From: Candidatus Fermentibacterota bacterium
GTDB taxonomy: Bacteria > Fermentibacterota > Fermentibacteria > Fermentibacterales > JCC-6
Assembly (NCBI GenBank): GCA_014728175.1
Contig: WJMA01000031.1
Span: 1 to 44,713 of the forward strand
Direction of reading: 5' to 3'
DNA: 44,713 nt
In this document: piece by piece, positions 15,359 to 23,277 of the stretch
Layout of the letters: each line of letters begins with the position of its first letter
How positions within the stretch are numbered: position 1 is the stretch's first letter
Position numbers and translations under genes: made by a program
The notes under the pieces: model-generated
Seen by the model: only the letters and a program-made list of their open reading frames with translations
Told to the model about the DNA's origin: nothing
Databases searched by the model: none

Positions 15359-15386
15359 TTGACATCACAGGCCCCAGTTAGATATT
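15359..15386 (+). promoter_or_regulatory. Sigma70-type promoter for tRNA-Asp
   Basis: A consensus -35 box TTGACA (15359-15364), a 16-base spacer and GATATT (15381-15386) as -10. It lies about 25 bases before the mature tRNA start, on the right strand, which is the spacing expected for a tRNA leader. Confidence 0.55.
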
Positions 15387-15410
15387 CCTGCCCTGCAATT
15401 CGAGCACGGC

Positions 15411-15488
15411 GGACCGGTAGTTCAATCTGGTCAGAGCACCGGCCTGTCACGCCGGAAGTTGCGGGTTCGAGTCCCGTCCGGTCCGCCA
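15411..15488 (+). tRNA. tRNA-Asp(GTC)
   Basis: Complete cloverleaf: acceptor GGACCGG/CCGGTCC, D-arm TAGTTCAATCTGGTCAGAGC, anticodon stem CCGGC/GCCGG around CTGTCAC (anticodon GTC), T-arm GCGGGTTCGAGTCCCGT, discriminator G, and an encoded CCA (15486-15488). It closely resembles other bacterial tRNA-Asp. It lies 25 bases before the nuclease gene. Confidence 0.95.
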
Positions 15489-15513
15489 TGCAGCCCAACA
15501 GTCGGGAAACAGC

Positions 15514-16404
15514 ATGCTGCAGCCAACTAGCTACGACTATACGCCCATACTGGGCTGGTCCTCCAGTAGATACGACAAGTTCAAATCGTGCAAGCGTCAG
15601 TACTACTACCACTACTACGGCAAGCACGATCCGGAGTATCCCCGGATACGGATCGATCGGCTGAAGAAGCTGACCTCTATACCCCTGGAGATCGGTAGCA
15701 TCACCCACGACGTGATAGTGGCCGTTCTGGAGCGATTGCTCAAGAGCAAGCGAAGGATAGATACGGACCGGTTCGAGGAGTTCGTACGCAGAAAGGCCGA
15801 ACTCGTCTGCCGGTCGGGGGATTTCTTCGAGGTCTACTACGCGGAGAAGGAGCAGGTGCTGAAGGAGGATCTCCTGCCTGCGGTACGGGAATGCCTGCAG
15901 GCCATGTTAAGAAGCGACCGCTTCGAATGGATCAGGGACAGAGCCCTTACCGAAAACAACGAATGGTTGATCGAGCCCCCCGGATACGGCGAGGCGCGTC
16001 TGGAGGGCTACAAGATATACTGCAAGGTCGATTTCCTGTTTCTGGTGAAGGGCAGGGCAACCATTCTGGATTGGAAGACGGGAAAGCGGGACGAGGCGAA
16101 GCACACTTCCCAGCTTCTCGGCTACAGCGTATGGGCGACGAACCAGCTGGGCGTTCCTGCGGACAAGATAGATCCGTTCATCGCCTACCTCCGACCGGAT
16201 TACGAAGAGCTCGGAATACGCCCGACCACCGAAAGACTGCGCGACTTCACGAGAACCATGATCGACCAGACGGAGCAGATGTACCGCTTCTGCTCCAACT
16301 ACGTCGAGAACGTCCCTTTGGAAAAGGAAGCATTCCCGATGATGATGGAGAAATCCGCGTACTGCAGGTATTGTAACTTCAAGGAGCTCTGCGGTAGAGC
16401 ATAA
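15514..16404 (+). CDS. RecB-type PD-(D/E)XK nuclease with Fe-S cluster
   Basis: A 296-residue protein of the PD-(D/E)XK nuclease superfamily, RecB/Cas4/AddB-like. Visible core elements: S-x-x-R/Y-D-x-F-x-x-C (SSRYDKFKSCKRQYYYHYYG, Cys26), the motif-I-like GSITHDVI (His65), catalytic KVDFLF (Asp173) and ILDWKTGK (Asp186, Lys188), then the motif QLLGY (about 200). The C terminus has C-x2-C-x5-C (YCRYCNFKELCGRA), which together with Cys26 can bind a [4Fe-4S] cluster as in AddB and Cas4. The protein is short and has no helicase domain, so it may act alone or with another protein. It follows tRNA-Asp. No CRISPR array or other Cas gene is nearby, so Cas4 identity is not supported. Ribosome site is weak (GGGAAAC). 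Confidence 0.85.
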   Translation: MLQPTSYDYTPILGWSSSRYDKFKSCKRQYYYHYYGKHDPEYPRIRIDRLKKLTSIPLEIGSITHDVIVAVLERLLKSKRRIDTDRFEEFVRRKAELVCRSGDFFEVYYAEKEQVLKEDLLPAVRECLQAMLRSDRFEWIRDRALTENNEWLIEPPGYGEARLEGYKIYCKVDFLFLVKGRATILDWKTGKRDEAKHTSQLLGYSVWATNQLGVPADKIDPFIAYLRPDYEELGIRPTTERLRDFTRTMIDQTEQMYRFCSNYVENVPLEKEAFPMMMEKSAYCRYCNFKELCGRA

Positions 16405-16422
16405 CGTTGGGAAGGACGGATC

Positions 16423-17370
16423 ATGCAATCCTCCAGCTCCGACAGCCAATGCTCGATCGAGCCTGTGATCTATCTGACGGGGGGGGTGGTCGGCTGCCTT
16501 ATCCTGGCAAGCATATATCCCATCATCTTTCTGCCCTTGGCCGCGGTTGTACTCGTTTTGGACATAGTCTATTTCTTCCGCTACATCTCGTGCCGACGTA
16601 GGGAGAAGCAGGCCGATCAACTCACCTCCGACGTGGAGCCCGCTCCGCCGGAGGAACCCGAGGAGGCCGAGCTGCCCCCCGAGGATGCCGAGCCGGAAGC
16701 CACCGAGGACTTGGAGCTGTTCGAGGAGTCCGAGGAGATCGAGACCGGGCCGGTATCGTCCCGCATGGAGATAGGCATCAGCTGCCCCAGATGCGAGAGC
16801 TTCCTTCCCCTGAACGGGCCGGTTCTCAACGTTCACTGCCGAAGCTGCCAGAGCGGCATCGAAATTCCCCAGAGCTACTGGAAGGACATTCTCGGTGACG
16901 CCATGGAGGACGTCCGGGAACTGGAAAAGGGAACCGGAACCAGCAGCCGGATATTCGGCCAGTTCCAAAGCAGCAACGTGTACGCCCGGCTGGACCCCTA
17001 CTGCCTTGAGTGCAAGACCGACTTCGAGGACCCGTGGTCGCTTGCTCCAGGGTCGAGCTACAGCTGCAAGGAATGCGGAGCCGAGTACCCGGTACAGAAC
17101 GCTCCGGAATGGCTGTCCGCAGCGTTTCCTCAAATAATCTACCTGCTTAACGCGGAGCTGGACGGCACGGACGCCGAGGACATGAACAGGGATTCAACCA
17201 ACCCGGTTGTATTCACCTGCCCCCAGTGCGGGGGGGCGCTGAAGGTGACCGGCGAGGACAGGCTGGTCCACTGCAGGTACTGCGACGCCGACGTCTACCT
17301 CCCCGATGATCTGTGGCTGCGCCTTCACCCGGCCAAGAAGAAGGAGCGCTGGTTCGTGGTATACGGCTAA
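16423..17370 (+). CDS. Membrane protein with acidic linker and zinc-ribbon repeats
   Basis: A 315-residue protein I do not recognise. Two membrane helices near the N terminus (YLTGGVVGCLILASIYPII and PLAAVVLVLDIVYFF) are followed by a basic stretch and an acidic, Pro/Glu-rich linker (residues 70-105). The soluble part holds at least three Cys-pair ribbons: CPRCESFLPL...CRSC, CLECKTDFE...CKECG, and CPQCGGALKV...CRYCDA. Each looks like a rubredoxin or zinc-ribbon knuckle. It has no enzyme motif. Start ATG follows GGAAGGA. It lies 18 bases after the nuclease gene and is probably in its transcript. Role unknown: perhaps membrane-tethered sensing or scaffolding. Confidence 0.7.
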   Translation: MQSSSSDSQCSIEPVIYLTGGVVGCLILASIYPIIFLPLAAVVLVLDIVYFFRYISCRRREKQADQLTSDVEPAPPEEPEEAELPPEDAEPEATEDLELFEESEEIETGPVSSRMEIGISCPRCESFLPLNGPVLNVHCRSCQSGIEIPQSYWKDILGDAMEDVRELEKGTGTSSRIFGQFQSSNVYARLDPYCLECKTDFEDPWSLAPGSSYSCKECGAEYPVQNAPEWLSAAFPQIIYLLNAELDGTDAEDMNRDSTNPVVFTCPQCGGALKVTGEDRLVHCRYCDADVYLPDDLWLRLHPAKKKERWFVVYG

Positions 17371-17433
17371 CTCCGGCCGACGGGGGGGCAATGGTACTCC
17401 GTTAAGTCGATCTGACTTTTCGAATCTACCAAT

Positions 17434-17458
17434 AGTTCAAAAGGTTTAGGAACGTCCC
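17434..17458 (-). repeat. 25-bp dispersed repeat, copy 1
   Basis: This 25-base word (minus-strand reading begins GGGACGTTCCTAAACC and ends TTGAACT) occurs a second time, identical, at 41726-41750. Here it overlaps the last codons and TAA stop of the SpoU methyltransferase gene, so the last residues Gly-Arg-Ser and the stop are written by the repeat. It contains a small GTTC/GAAC inverted repeat. It may be the end of a miniature or REP-type element. Confidence 0.7.
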
Positions 17459-18231
17459 CGGAGGGCGTGGAGGAGGATGGAGGCGGAGACGGCGGCGTTC
17501 AGGGACTCCACGCGGTCGGATATGGGTATGCCCACCAGATGGTCCATCCTGCTCCGTACTTCCCGGGAGAGCCCGTGGGACTCCGAGCCTACGAAAAGGA
17601 CCACCTTTTCGCTCTTCTTCGAAGGGGGAGAGTAGTCTCCGGAGACGTCTGCGCCCAGCAGGAGGTAGCTCTCTGCGAGCACTGAGTCTACGGCCTCGGG
17701 GAGATCCAGGCTCTCGCATATCTTCGTAACGGCGACCGTTCCGGCCGAGGCCCGGACCGCCTTCGTGGAGTACGCCGAAGCGCATCCTTTCCCCAGCAGT
17801 ACTCCCCCGCAGCCGAAGGCGGCCGCCGATCTTATGGAGGTGCCCACGTTCCCGGGATCGGATACCCCGTCCAGGACCAGAACCAGCCGGCCCGAACAGG
17901 CTTGCCGGACCGAGGTTCGGGGAATCGGGCATACCGCCGCCAGGCCCTGGCTGGTGGTCGTATCCGAGATCGACGCGAAGACCTCCTCGGGAACGTCGAG
18001 CACGTCCACCCCGGCTTTCGCGGCCCGGGAGGCGACCTTTTCGGCAATCGGAGTAGCCCCTCTGGAGAGAACCAGGTAGTTAGCCGCCGCGTCCGGCGGG
18101 AGGTCGGAGATGAAGCGGGGACCCTCCAGGAGGTATAACCGGTGCTTTTTAACCATTCTGGGCGAGGAAAGGCTTCGGGCCCTCTTGATCCTGGGATTGT
18201 CGGGGCTGGTCACCTCCAGCAGGGGAGGCAA
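17446..18231 (-). CDS. SpoU/TrmH-family RNA 2'-O-methyltransferase
   Basis: A 261-residue SPOUT-fold enzyme that would methylate a ribose 2'-OH in rRNA or tRNA using S-adenosylmethionine. The N-terminal substrate-binding part (SPDNPRIKRARSL, KKHRLYLLEGPRFI) is followed by the three SPOUT motifs: LDGVSDPGNVGTSIRSA (about 120-136, motif 1 with the conserved Asn/Arg), LFVGSESHGLS (about 212, motif 2), and PISDRVESLNAAVSASILL (motif 3, knot). It resembles rRNA methylases of the RlmB/TsnR group, but the specific target is not clear. Start TTG 18231 has GGAGGAA 4 bases upstream; its start is 1 base after the stop of the epimerase gene, so they form an operon. The 3' end is overlapped by a dispersed 25-bp repeat. 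Confidence 0.88.
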   Translation of the reverse strand: MPPLLEVTSPDNPRIKRARSLSSPRMVKKHRLYLLEGPRFISDLPPDAAANYLVLSRGATPIAEKVASRAAKAGVDVLDVPEEVFASISDTTTSQGLAAVCPIPRTSVRQACSGRLVLVLDGVSDPGNVGTSIRSAAAFGCGGVLLGKGCASAYSTKAVRASAGTVAVTKICESLDLPEAVDSVLAESYLLLGADVSGDYSPPSKKSEKVVLFVGSESHGLSREVRSRMDHLVGIPISDRVESLNAAVSASILLHALRGRS

Positions 18232-18232
18232 G

Positions 18233-19219
18233 CTATTCCTCCGACCGCCCGGCCAGGATGCTCTCTATTATCTGGTTTATGCCGGCCTCCGGAACCATTC
18301 CGATAAGCGAGCGCAGCAGGGCGACGTCCGGAACCCGACGTCTCATGTCCTCGAAATCGTCGGGGTAGGCCTCACTGTAGGGGATGAGCTCTATCTCCGA
18401 CTCGCAACCACTTATGGATTTCACTTTGCGGGCCAGCTCCCCGATCGATACCTCCTGGGTGCAGCCTATGTTTATCACCTTGCCCAGGGCGTCGTCGTTG
18501 TCCATCAGGGCCAGGACGCACTCCACGATCTCGTCCACCAGGCTGAAGCACCGGGTTTGCTTGCCGTCCCCGTACACCGTTATGGGCTTACCGGTCAGAG
18601 CCTGGTCGATGAACCGGGGAAGAACCATGCCGTAGCGTCCGGACTGCCTCAGGCCCACGGTGTTGAAAAGCCTGCCTATTATCACCGGCAGATCCTTGTC
18701 CTTCCAGTAGGCCTGGGCCAGGAACTCGTCGATGGCCTTGGAGCAGGCGTAGCTCCATCTGCTTCGCTGCGTGGCCCCCAGAACGATGTCTCCGTCCTCC
18801 CGGAAAGGCACGTCGTTGCTCTTGCCGTAGACTTCGCTGGTGGAGGCTATGAACGTTCGCCGCATCTTCTTGCATGCGGCGTTGAGAACGTTCTCCGTTC
18901 CCTTCACGTTGGCCTCGATAGTCTCCACCGGCCGGCGGATTATATTCTCCACCCCCACCGCGGCGGCCATGTGCAGGATTCTATCACAGAGATCGACGGC
19001 CTCGGAGACCAGCGACGCGTCCAGCACCGAGCCTACGACGTAGCTGAAGTCCGGGTTGTCCGCGCAGACGCTGAGGTTGGAGAGCGATCCGGTGGAAAGG
19101 TCGTCTATCACCAGCACACTATGGCCCCTGCGCAGGAGCGCCTCGCACAGGTGCGAGCCTATGAATCCCGCGCCTCCGGTAACCAGATAATCGTACGGTC
19201 GTATTCTCAGCTCAGTCAT
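18233..19219 (-). CDS. NAD-dependent sugar-nucleotide epimerase/dehydratase
   Basis: A 328-residue extended short-chain dehydrogenase. The NAD-binding motif is VTGGAGFIGSHL (residues 13-24), the first acidic loop is IDDLSTG, and the catalytic set is STSEVYG (Ser/Thr) with YACSKAIDEF (Tyr-x3-Lys). The C-terminal half has the sugar-nucleotide contacts GLRQSGRYGMVLPRFI, TVYGDGKQTRCFSLVDEIV and INIGCTQEVSIGELA typical of GalE/RfbB/UGE relatives. It should interconvert or dehydrate a UDP- or dTDP-sugar for surface polysaccharide. Start ATG 19219 is used; the open frame to 19390 would add 57 improbable residues. It is divergent from the YbjN-like gene and co-transcribed with the methyltransferase. 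Confidence 0.87.
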   Translation of the reverse strand: MTELRIRPYDYLVTGGAGFIGSHLCEALLRRGHSVLVIDDLSTGSLSNLSVCADNPDFSYVVGSVLDASLVSEAVDLCDRILHMAAAVGVENIIRRPVETIEANVKGTENVLNAACKKMRRTFIASTSEVYGKSNDVPFREDGDIVLGATQRSRWSYACSKAIDEFLAQAYWKDKDLPVIIGRLFNTVGLRQSGRYGMVLPRFIDQALTGKPITVYGDGKQTRCFSLVDEIVECVLALMDNDDALGKVINIGCTQEVSIGELARKVKSISGCESEIELIPYSEAYPDDFEDMRRRVPDVALLRSLIGMVPEAGINQIIESILAGRSEE

Positions 19220-19390
19220 GCTAGGTGGGTACAATACACATCGCCGCCGCCACCACCAACTCGCAACGCCTTCCTCCAGGCCGAAGTATGGGGGGTAGCC
19301 GTAAGTGGTACTTTCGTCGGGCGGGGCAAACCCGCATATTCCGATCTTGTATCTGGCTTGCGAGCCATGAGATCCAACCTGGAGGTTCAA

Positions 19391-19864
19391 TTGCGCTATC
19401 TAGCATTGTTGTTGATCGTTGCCGGCTGCGGTCTGGCGGACATTAGCGGTGATGTAGTCGTCGGCTACCTGGACTCCCTGGAGGTCAACTACGACGTCAC
19501 CGAGACCGGCACGGAGTTCATGCTGTACGCCGAGACGGAGTCGGGTGAGCAGTGGCCTTTCATCTACATCCAGGTGGACTCGACGGCCAACGCCTGCTAC
19601 ATAGAGGCCATGACCCCGGCGGTAATCCCCGACTCCGGCCCCGAGAGGAACCAGGCGCTGGAAGCGATCGCGCAGCTCAACTGGGACCACCCGTTCAGCA
19701 AGTTCAACGTCAATCCGGAGACCGGCGAGGTCAGTGTGAGTTACACGTTCAGCACCGAAAGCGGGCTGGGCTTCGACTCCTTCGCTGCGATGGTCTTCGT
19801 TCTAGTAGGTACGGTTCAGGAGAACGCCGAGACCCTATCGGACTGGGTTCCCACCCAGAACTAA
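19391..19864 (+). CDS. YbjN-like domain lipoprotein
   Basis: A 157-residue lipoprotein: signal MRYLALLLIVAGC (lipobox IVAGC) then a domain like YbjN (type III secretion chaperone-like fold): GTEFMLYAETESGEQWPFIY, a middle NQALEAIAQLNWDHPFSKF, and SVSYTFSTESGLGFDSF. YbjN proteins are small regulators or chaperones of unclear function. Start TTG 19391 follows GGAGG (19381-19385) by 5 bases; upstream in-frame ATG at 19367 lacks such a site. It lies 29 bases before the PRPP synthetase gene, which may share its promoter. Confidence 0.7.
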   Translation: MRYLALLLIVAGCGLADISGDVVVGYLDSLEVNYDVTETGTEFMLYAETESGEQWPFIYIQVDSTANACYIEAMTPAVIPDSGPERNQALEAIAQLNWDHPFSKFNVNPETGEVSVSYTFSTESGLGFDSFAAMVFVLVGTVQENAETLSDWVPTQN

Positions 19865-19893
19865 CCGGGACGCACTGGAGGGAGGGGCGAGGA

Positions 19894-20928
19894 ATGTACG
19901 GCAGCATAGCTCTTTGCTGCGGTAGGACATGTAAGGCTCTGGGTGACAGGATAGCAGAAATACTGGGACTGGAGCCGGAGCCTGTCGATTTCATAGAGTT
20001 CTCCAATGGAAACCTGATGATCAACTTTCCCGGCGAGACGGTCAGGGAGAAGGACGTGTTCGTCCTGCAGTCGGGGGAGAGGTCTCTCCTGCAAAAGGAA
20101 GAGAAGCCCTGCAAAATCGTATCCAACGACATAGTAGAGCTCCTGCAGATGATCTACGCCTTGAAGGACAGCGCGGGCAGGATAACCGCCGTCACCCCCT
20201 ACTTTCCCTACGCCCGCAGCGACAAGAAGGACAAACCGCGCATAGCCATCACCGCCAAGATGATGTTCGATTTGCTGGAGTCGGTCCGCGCCGACCGGGT
20301 CCTCACCATGAACCTCCACTGCCCCCAGAGTCAGGGATTCAGCAACATACCCGTCGACCAGCTGATGTCCTTTCCAGTGTTTCTGAAGAAGATAGAGGAG
20401 ATGAGCTACGACAGGATGACCTTCCTGGCCCCCGACTCCGGAAGCATCCTGGACAACGACTTCCTCGCCATGCACACCGCCCGGGCCATCAAGAGGGCCG
20501 GCGGGGTACCGGATATAAGTACCGCCTACGTGAAGAAGGAGAGGGTGGACGACTCGGAGCATCCCGTGGTAAGGACCGTGGAGGGCGTCGAGGACCTGAG
20601 CGGACGTCCGGTGATAATTGGCGACGACGAGATACTCTCCGGCAGGAGCCTTATACTGGCCGCCCAGACCGCGGAGGACAAGGGCGCCGAGGAGATATAC
20701 GCTTTCATAACCCACGGGATTCTTTCCGGGCAGGCGGTAGAGCTGATCCAGAAGAGTTCCATAAGGAAGCTGTACATAACCGATACCGTCGAGTTCGACA
20801 GAGAAAAGGCCGAAAGAATCTCCGGCACCAAGCCGGACAGGATAGAGACCCTGTCCGTGGCCAGCGTTTTCGCCGAGGCCATACTCCGTACCCATGAGGG
20901 AAAGAGCCTGAGCTCTCTATTCCTCTGA
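19894..20928 (+). CDS. Ribose-phosphate pyrophosphokinase (PRPP synthetase)-like
   Basis: A 344-residue protein that would make 5-phosphoribosyl 1-diphosphate from ribose 5-phosphate and ATP for nucleotide and histidine synthesis. The conserved ATP/metal segment appears as TPYFPYARSDKKDKPR (about 105), then NLHCPQSQGF (about 143) and the phosphoribosyl loop IIGDDEILSGRSL (about 247-259), where the usual DD-x3-T-G-G-T has become DDEILSGRS. The N terminus (LCCGRTCKALGDRIAEILG) also differs from the usual G-N-A-N-P-x-L. It is therefore a divergent member (class II/III-like or a paralogue). The ATG is preceded by a very strong GGAGGGAGGGG. Its 3' end overlaps the convergent tadA gene by 12 bases. 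Confidence 0.85.
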   Translation: MYGSIALCCGRTCKALGDRIAEILGLEPEPVDFIEFSNGNLMINFPGETVREKDVFVLQSGERSLLQKEEKPCKIVSNDIVELLQMIYALKDSAGRITAVTPYFPYARSDKKDKPRIAITAKMMFDLLESVRADRVLTMNLHCPQSQGFSNIPVDQLMSFPVFLKKIEEMSYDRMTFLAPDSGSILDNDFLAMHTARAIKRAGGVPDISTAYVKKERVDDSEHPVVRTVEGVEDLSGRPVIIGDDEILSGRSLILAAQTAEDKGAEEIYAFITHGILSGQAVELIQKSSIRKLYITDTVEFDREKAERISGTKPDRIETLSVASVFAEAILRTHEGKSLSSLFL

Positions 20929-21417
20929 TCGTCCCCGGGTACGTCCCGCTTTCCCGCCGTTCTGCCTGGCCCGGCGGAAGAAGGATCTCATAAGCTCGGA
21001 GGATTCCTCCGCCAGAATTCCACCGATTACGTCCGGATAATGGTTCAGCTCGGGAACGCTCAGTACGTCCATCACCGAGCCCAGAGCACCGAAGCGATTG
21101 TCGGGCGCGCCGTAGACTATCTCCGGAACCCTGGCCAGCACCGCCAGCCCGGTGCACATAAGACAGGGCTCCAGGGTGGTGTATAGAGTCGAGCCTTCCA
21201 GCCTCCAGTCCCCCAGGACCGAGGCGGCCCTACAGATCACCAGGTGCTCGGCGTGGGCGGATGGGTCCTTGCTGCGCCCGGTTCTGTTGTGATCCCGGTA
21301 GTAGGAGCCGTCGGGCATTAGAAGCAGGGCCCCTACGGGGACCTCTCCCTCCCCTGCGGCCGCCCGGGCCTCCTCCAGGGCGATGCCCATCCATTTCCCG
21401 TGCTCGCTCGAGCTCAA
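20917..21417 (-). CDS. tadA: tRNA(adenine34) deaminase
   Basis: A 166-residue zinc deaminase that converts A34 to inosine in tRNA-Arg. The catalytic His-Ala-Glu is at residues 55-57 (SAHAEHLVI) and the zinc-binding PCLMC at 84-88 (LYTTLEPCLMCTGLAVLARV), followed by VYGAPDNRFGALGS. These order and spacing match TadA. Length fits the family. Start TTG 21417 lies 7 bases after the stop of the Xaa-Pro peptidase gene; an internal ATG at residue 10 is an alternative start. Ends by overlapping the PRPP synthetase gene tail-to-tail. Confidence 0.88.
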   Translation of the reverse strand: MSSSEHGKWMGIALEEARAAAGEGEVPVGALLLMPDGSYYRDHNRTGRSKDPSAHAEHLVICRAASVLGDWRLEGSTLYTTLEPCLMCTGLAVLARVPEIVYGAPDNRFGALGSVMDVLSVPELNHYPDVIGGILAEESSELMRSFFRRARQNGGKAGRTRGRSEE

Positions 21418-21424
21418 GGCGTGC

Positions 21425-22675
21425 CTACTTCCGCATCAGCCGCTCAATCTCATCGGGGGTCTTGGGTATGTCTACCGACAGTACCTCGTTTTTACGCTCA
21501 CCAACCAGAACGTCGTCCTCTATACGTATTCCCAGGTTCTCGTCGGCCATGTACAGCCCCGGCTCCACCGTGAACACCATACCGGGACGGATCTCCTCGT
21601 ACCTCAGATGCTCGTCGTGGGTGTCCAGTCCCAGGTGGTGGCCGATCCGGTGGTAGTAGACCTGCTCCAGATCTTCCTCTCGCTCTATGAGCCCTTCCCG
21701 GATCAGTCGTTTCGAGTAGCGCTCGTTGACCTCCGCGTTCCATTGCCCGTGCGTCTTACCGGGCCTGAGCAGCTTTATGGCCTCGGCCTGTACGTCGATG
21801 ACCATTTCCACGAGCTTCCTCTGCCTGTCGCTGTACCTGCCGTTAACCGGCACCGTGCGGCTGATGTCAGCATTATATCCGCGGTACCTGGCTCCGAAGT
21901 CGAGCAGCAGGAGCTGTCCGTCCTCCAGCTCGCTGTCGTTGTCGCTATAGTGTAGGCAGGCGGCTCTACCTCCGCCGGCCACTATGGGTTGGAAAGCGGG
22001 CTCCCTCTCCCCGGATTTCGTCCACTCGTACCTCATCTCGGCCTCGAACTCGCACTCGATCATGCCGGGGGTCAGCCTACCCATCGCTCTCTCCAACCCC
22101 CTTCGAGAGAGGTCTATCGCCTTTCGGATTAGGTCCACCTCTCCGTCCTCCTTCAGCATCCGCAGAGCGAACACCTCGTCTGACAACCTGGTCAAGGGAA
22201 GATGAGGGTATCTGGAGGCCAACCGGTGGGCGAACTCCGCCCGGGTGCTGGGCACACCCGACACCCCGGGAAGTGGATAATCCAAGTAGAGCTCATCGAT
22301 CTGCTTTCCTATCAACTTTTTGTCGATAAAGGCCTCCACCTGGTCGTTGTACAGGACCTTCTCAATGCCCGTACTCTCAGCCGCCTTCTCGGGGGTGAGC
22401 TGCTCGCCCACCCACTTGGTGTAATGCTCGTTCGGTCTGTCCACGAACAGAGCCTCCCCCGGATCGTTCGGCGGGGCCTTCCACATAATCAGCCAGACGT
22501 TCTCCGTGGCGATTCCCGTCAGATAAAGAAGGTTCACGTTGGGTACGTACGGGTACCGGCCGTCGGCGCTGCTGCGCTTGTGGCTGGAGGGAGGGAGCAC
22601 GGCTACGAAGGAATCGGGCAACCTCTGCAGCAGCCTTTGTCGCCGTTCATTGTAGGTGAGGGCGTCGAACAGCAT
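21425..22675 (-). CDS. Xaa-Pro aminopeptidase-like M24 metallopeptidase
   Basis: A 416-residue cytosolic peptidase of the pita-bread fold, related to aminopeptidase P, removing an N-terminal residue before proline. The N-terminal creatinase-like domain starts MLFDALTYNERRQRLLQRL. The M24 domain carries both metal-ligand sets: LLLDFGARYRGYNADISRT (two Asp), HRIGHHLGLDTHDE (His), MVFTVEPGLY (Glu) and GIRIEDDVLV (Glu), as expected for two metals. Start ATG 22675 with AAAGGA upstream; the longer open frame to 22918 covers the end of the nitroreductase gene and is not convincing. The gap to the nitroreductase stop is 38 bases, so co-transcription with the upstream genes is likely. Confidence 0.9.
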   Translation of the reverse strand: MLFDALTYNERRQRLLQRLPDSFVAVLPPSSHKRSSADGRYPYVPNVNLLYLTGIATENVWLIMWKAPPNDPGEALFVDRPNEHYTKWVGEQLTPEKAAESTGIEKVLYNDQVEAFIDKKLIGKQIDELYLDYPLPGVSGVPSTRAEFAHRLASRYPHLPLTRLSDEVFALRMLKEDGEVDLIRKAIDLSRRGLERAMGRLTPGMIECEFEAEMRYEWTKSGEREPAFQPIVAGGGRAACLHYSDNDSELEDGQLLLLDFGARYRGYNADISRTVPVNGRYSDRQRKLVEMVIDVQAEAIKLLRPGKTHGQWNAEVNERYSKRLIREGLIEREEDLEQVYYHRIGHHLGLDTHDEHLRYEEIRPGMVFTVEPGLYMADENLGIRIEDDVLVGERKNEVLSVDIPKTPDEIERLMRK

Positions 22676-22713
22676 ATATGGTTCCTTTCCCGACCCGGTG
22701 CCTTCCGGGTCCC

Positions 22714-23277
22714 TTAGTAGATGACCTCGTCCAAAGGCAGCTTGGGCACGTGGTGCCTGGAGCTCTCGTCCCGCCAGTACTCTATGCGTTCCGAGTCGTC
22801 CTCCAGGATGACTTCCTCGGCCGGGTGGCCCAACGCCACCAGCAGAACGGGATGGTATCCTTCCGGAGATCCCACGGCCCCGTGAACCACGTCCTCGTCG
22901 AAGCTCATTATCATGCACGCCCCGATGCCGTGAGCCCCGGCCGCCAGAACCAGGTAGGCGGCGGCTATGCCCACGTCGATCCGGGTGTACTTCTGCTCCT
23001 TCCTGGGAGCTTGGATAACAATGTAGGCCGGTGGCCTCTCACCGGGCCGGGGACCGCTCCAATCCTCGAGGTAGCCCGCCCACCGCACGGCGGGGAAGAT
23101 CTCCCGGCAGAGCTCGCGGTCCTCCACTATCGAGTAGCGGAGCTTTTGGAGGTTGGCGGCACACGGAGCCATCCTGGCTACGTCCACCATCCCCAATAGC
23201 TCGTCGGCGGAGATCTTCCGATCCTGGTGGAAACGCCTGACGGATCTGGTCAGTTGCGCCAACTCAGCGAAGGTCAT
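22714..23277 (-). CDS. Nitroreductase-family flavoprotein
   Basis: A 187-residue FMN-dependent oxidoreductase of the nitroreductase superfamily. The first phosphate/FMN motif is TRSVRRFHQDRKIS (about 9-23), followed by ARMAPCAANLQKLRYSIVED (about 34) and the late VLVALGHPAEEV (about 144-155). The Y-x-R-I-D-V-G-I-A-A-A helix (about 95) is the typical dimer helix. Natural substrate is unknown; related enzymes reduce nitro groups, quinones or dehalogenate. The ATG overlaps the TGA of the upstream lipoprotein (ATGA, 4 bases), and has a GGAGGTGGGA ribosome site, so the two are co-translated. Confidence 0.85.
   Translation of the reverse strand: MTFAELAQLTRSVRRFHQDRKISADELLGMVDVARMAPCAANLQKLRYSIVEDRELCREIFPAVRWAGYLEDWSGPRPGERPPAYIVIQAPRKEQKYTRIDVGIAAAYLVLAAGAHGIGACMIMSFDEDVVHGAVGSPEGYHPVLLVALGHPAEEVILEDDSERIEYWRDESSRHHVPKLPLDEVIY

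Noticed and set aside
15514-16404. RecB-like nuclease as Cas4
   Set aside because: No CRISPR array, cas1 or cas2 is present; the motifs only support the wider PD-(D/E)XK family.
18110-19366. 420-residue plus-strand open frame ahead of the YbjN-like gene
   Set aside because: It is antisense to the epimerase, which has all its family motifs. The frame has no recognisable domain; only the part from 19391 is real.
19220-19390. Possible riboswitch between the epimerase and the YbjN-like gene
   Set aside because: A run resembling GGCAAACC of c-di-GMP-I riboswitches was noticed, but the rest of that motif and a consistent fold are missing.
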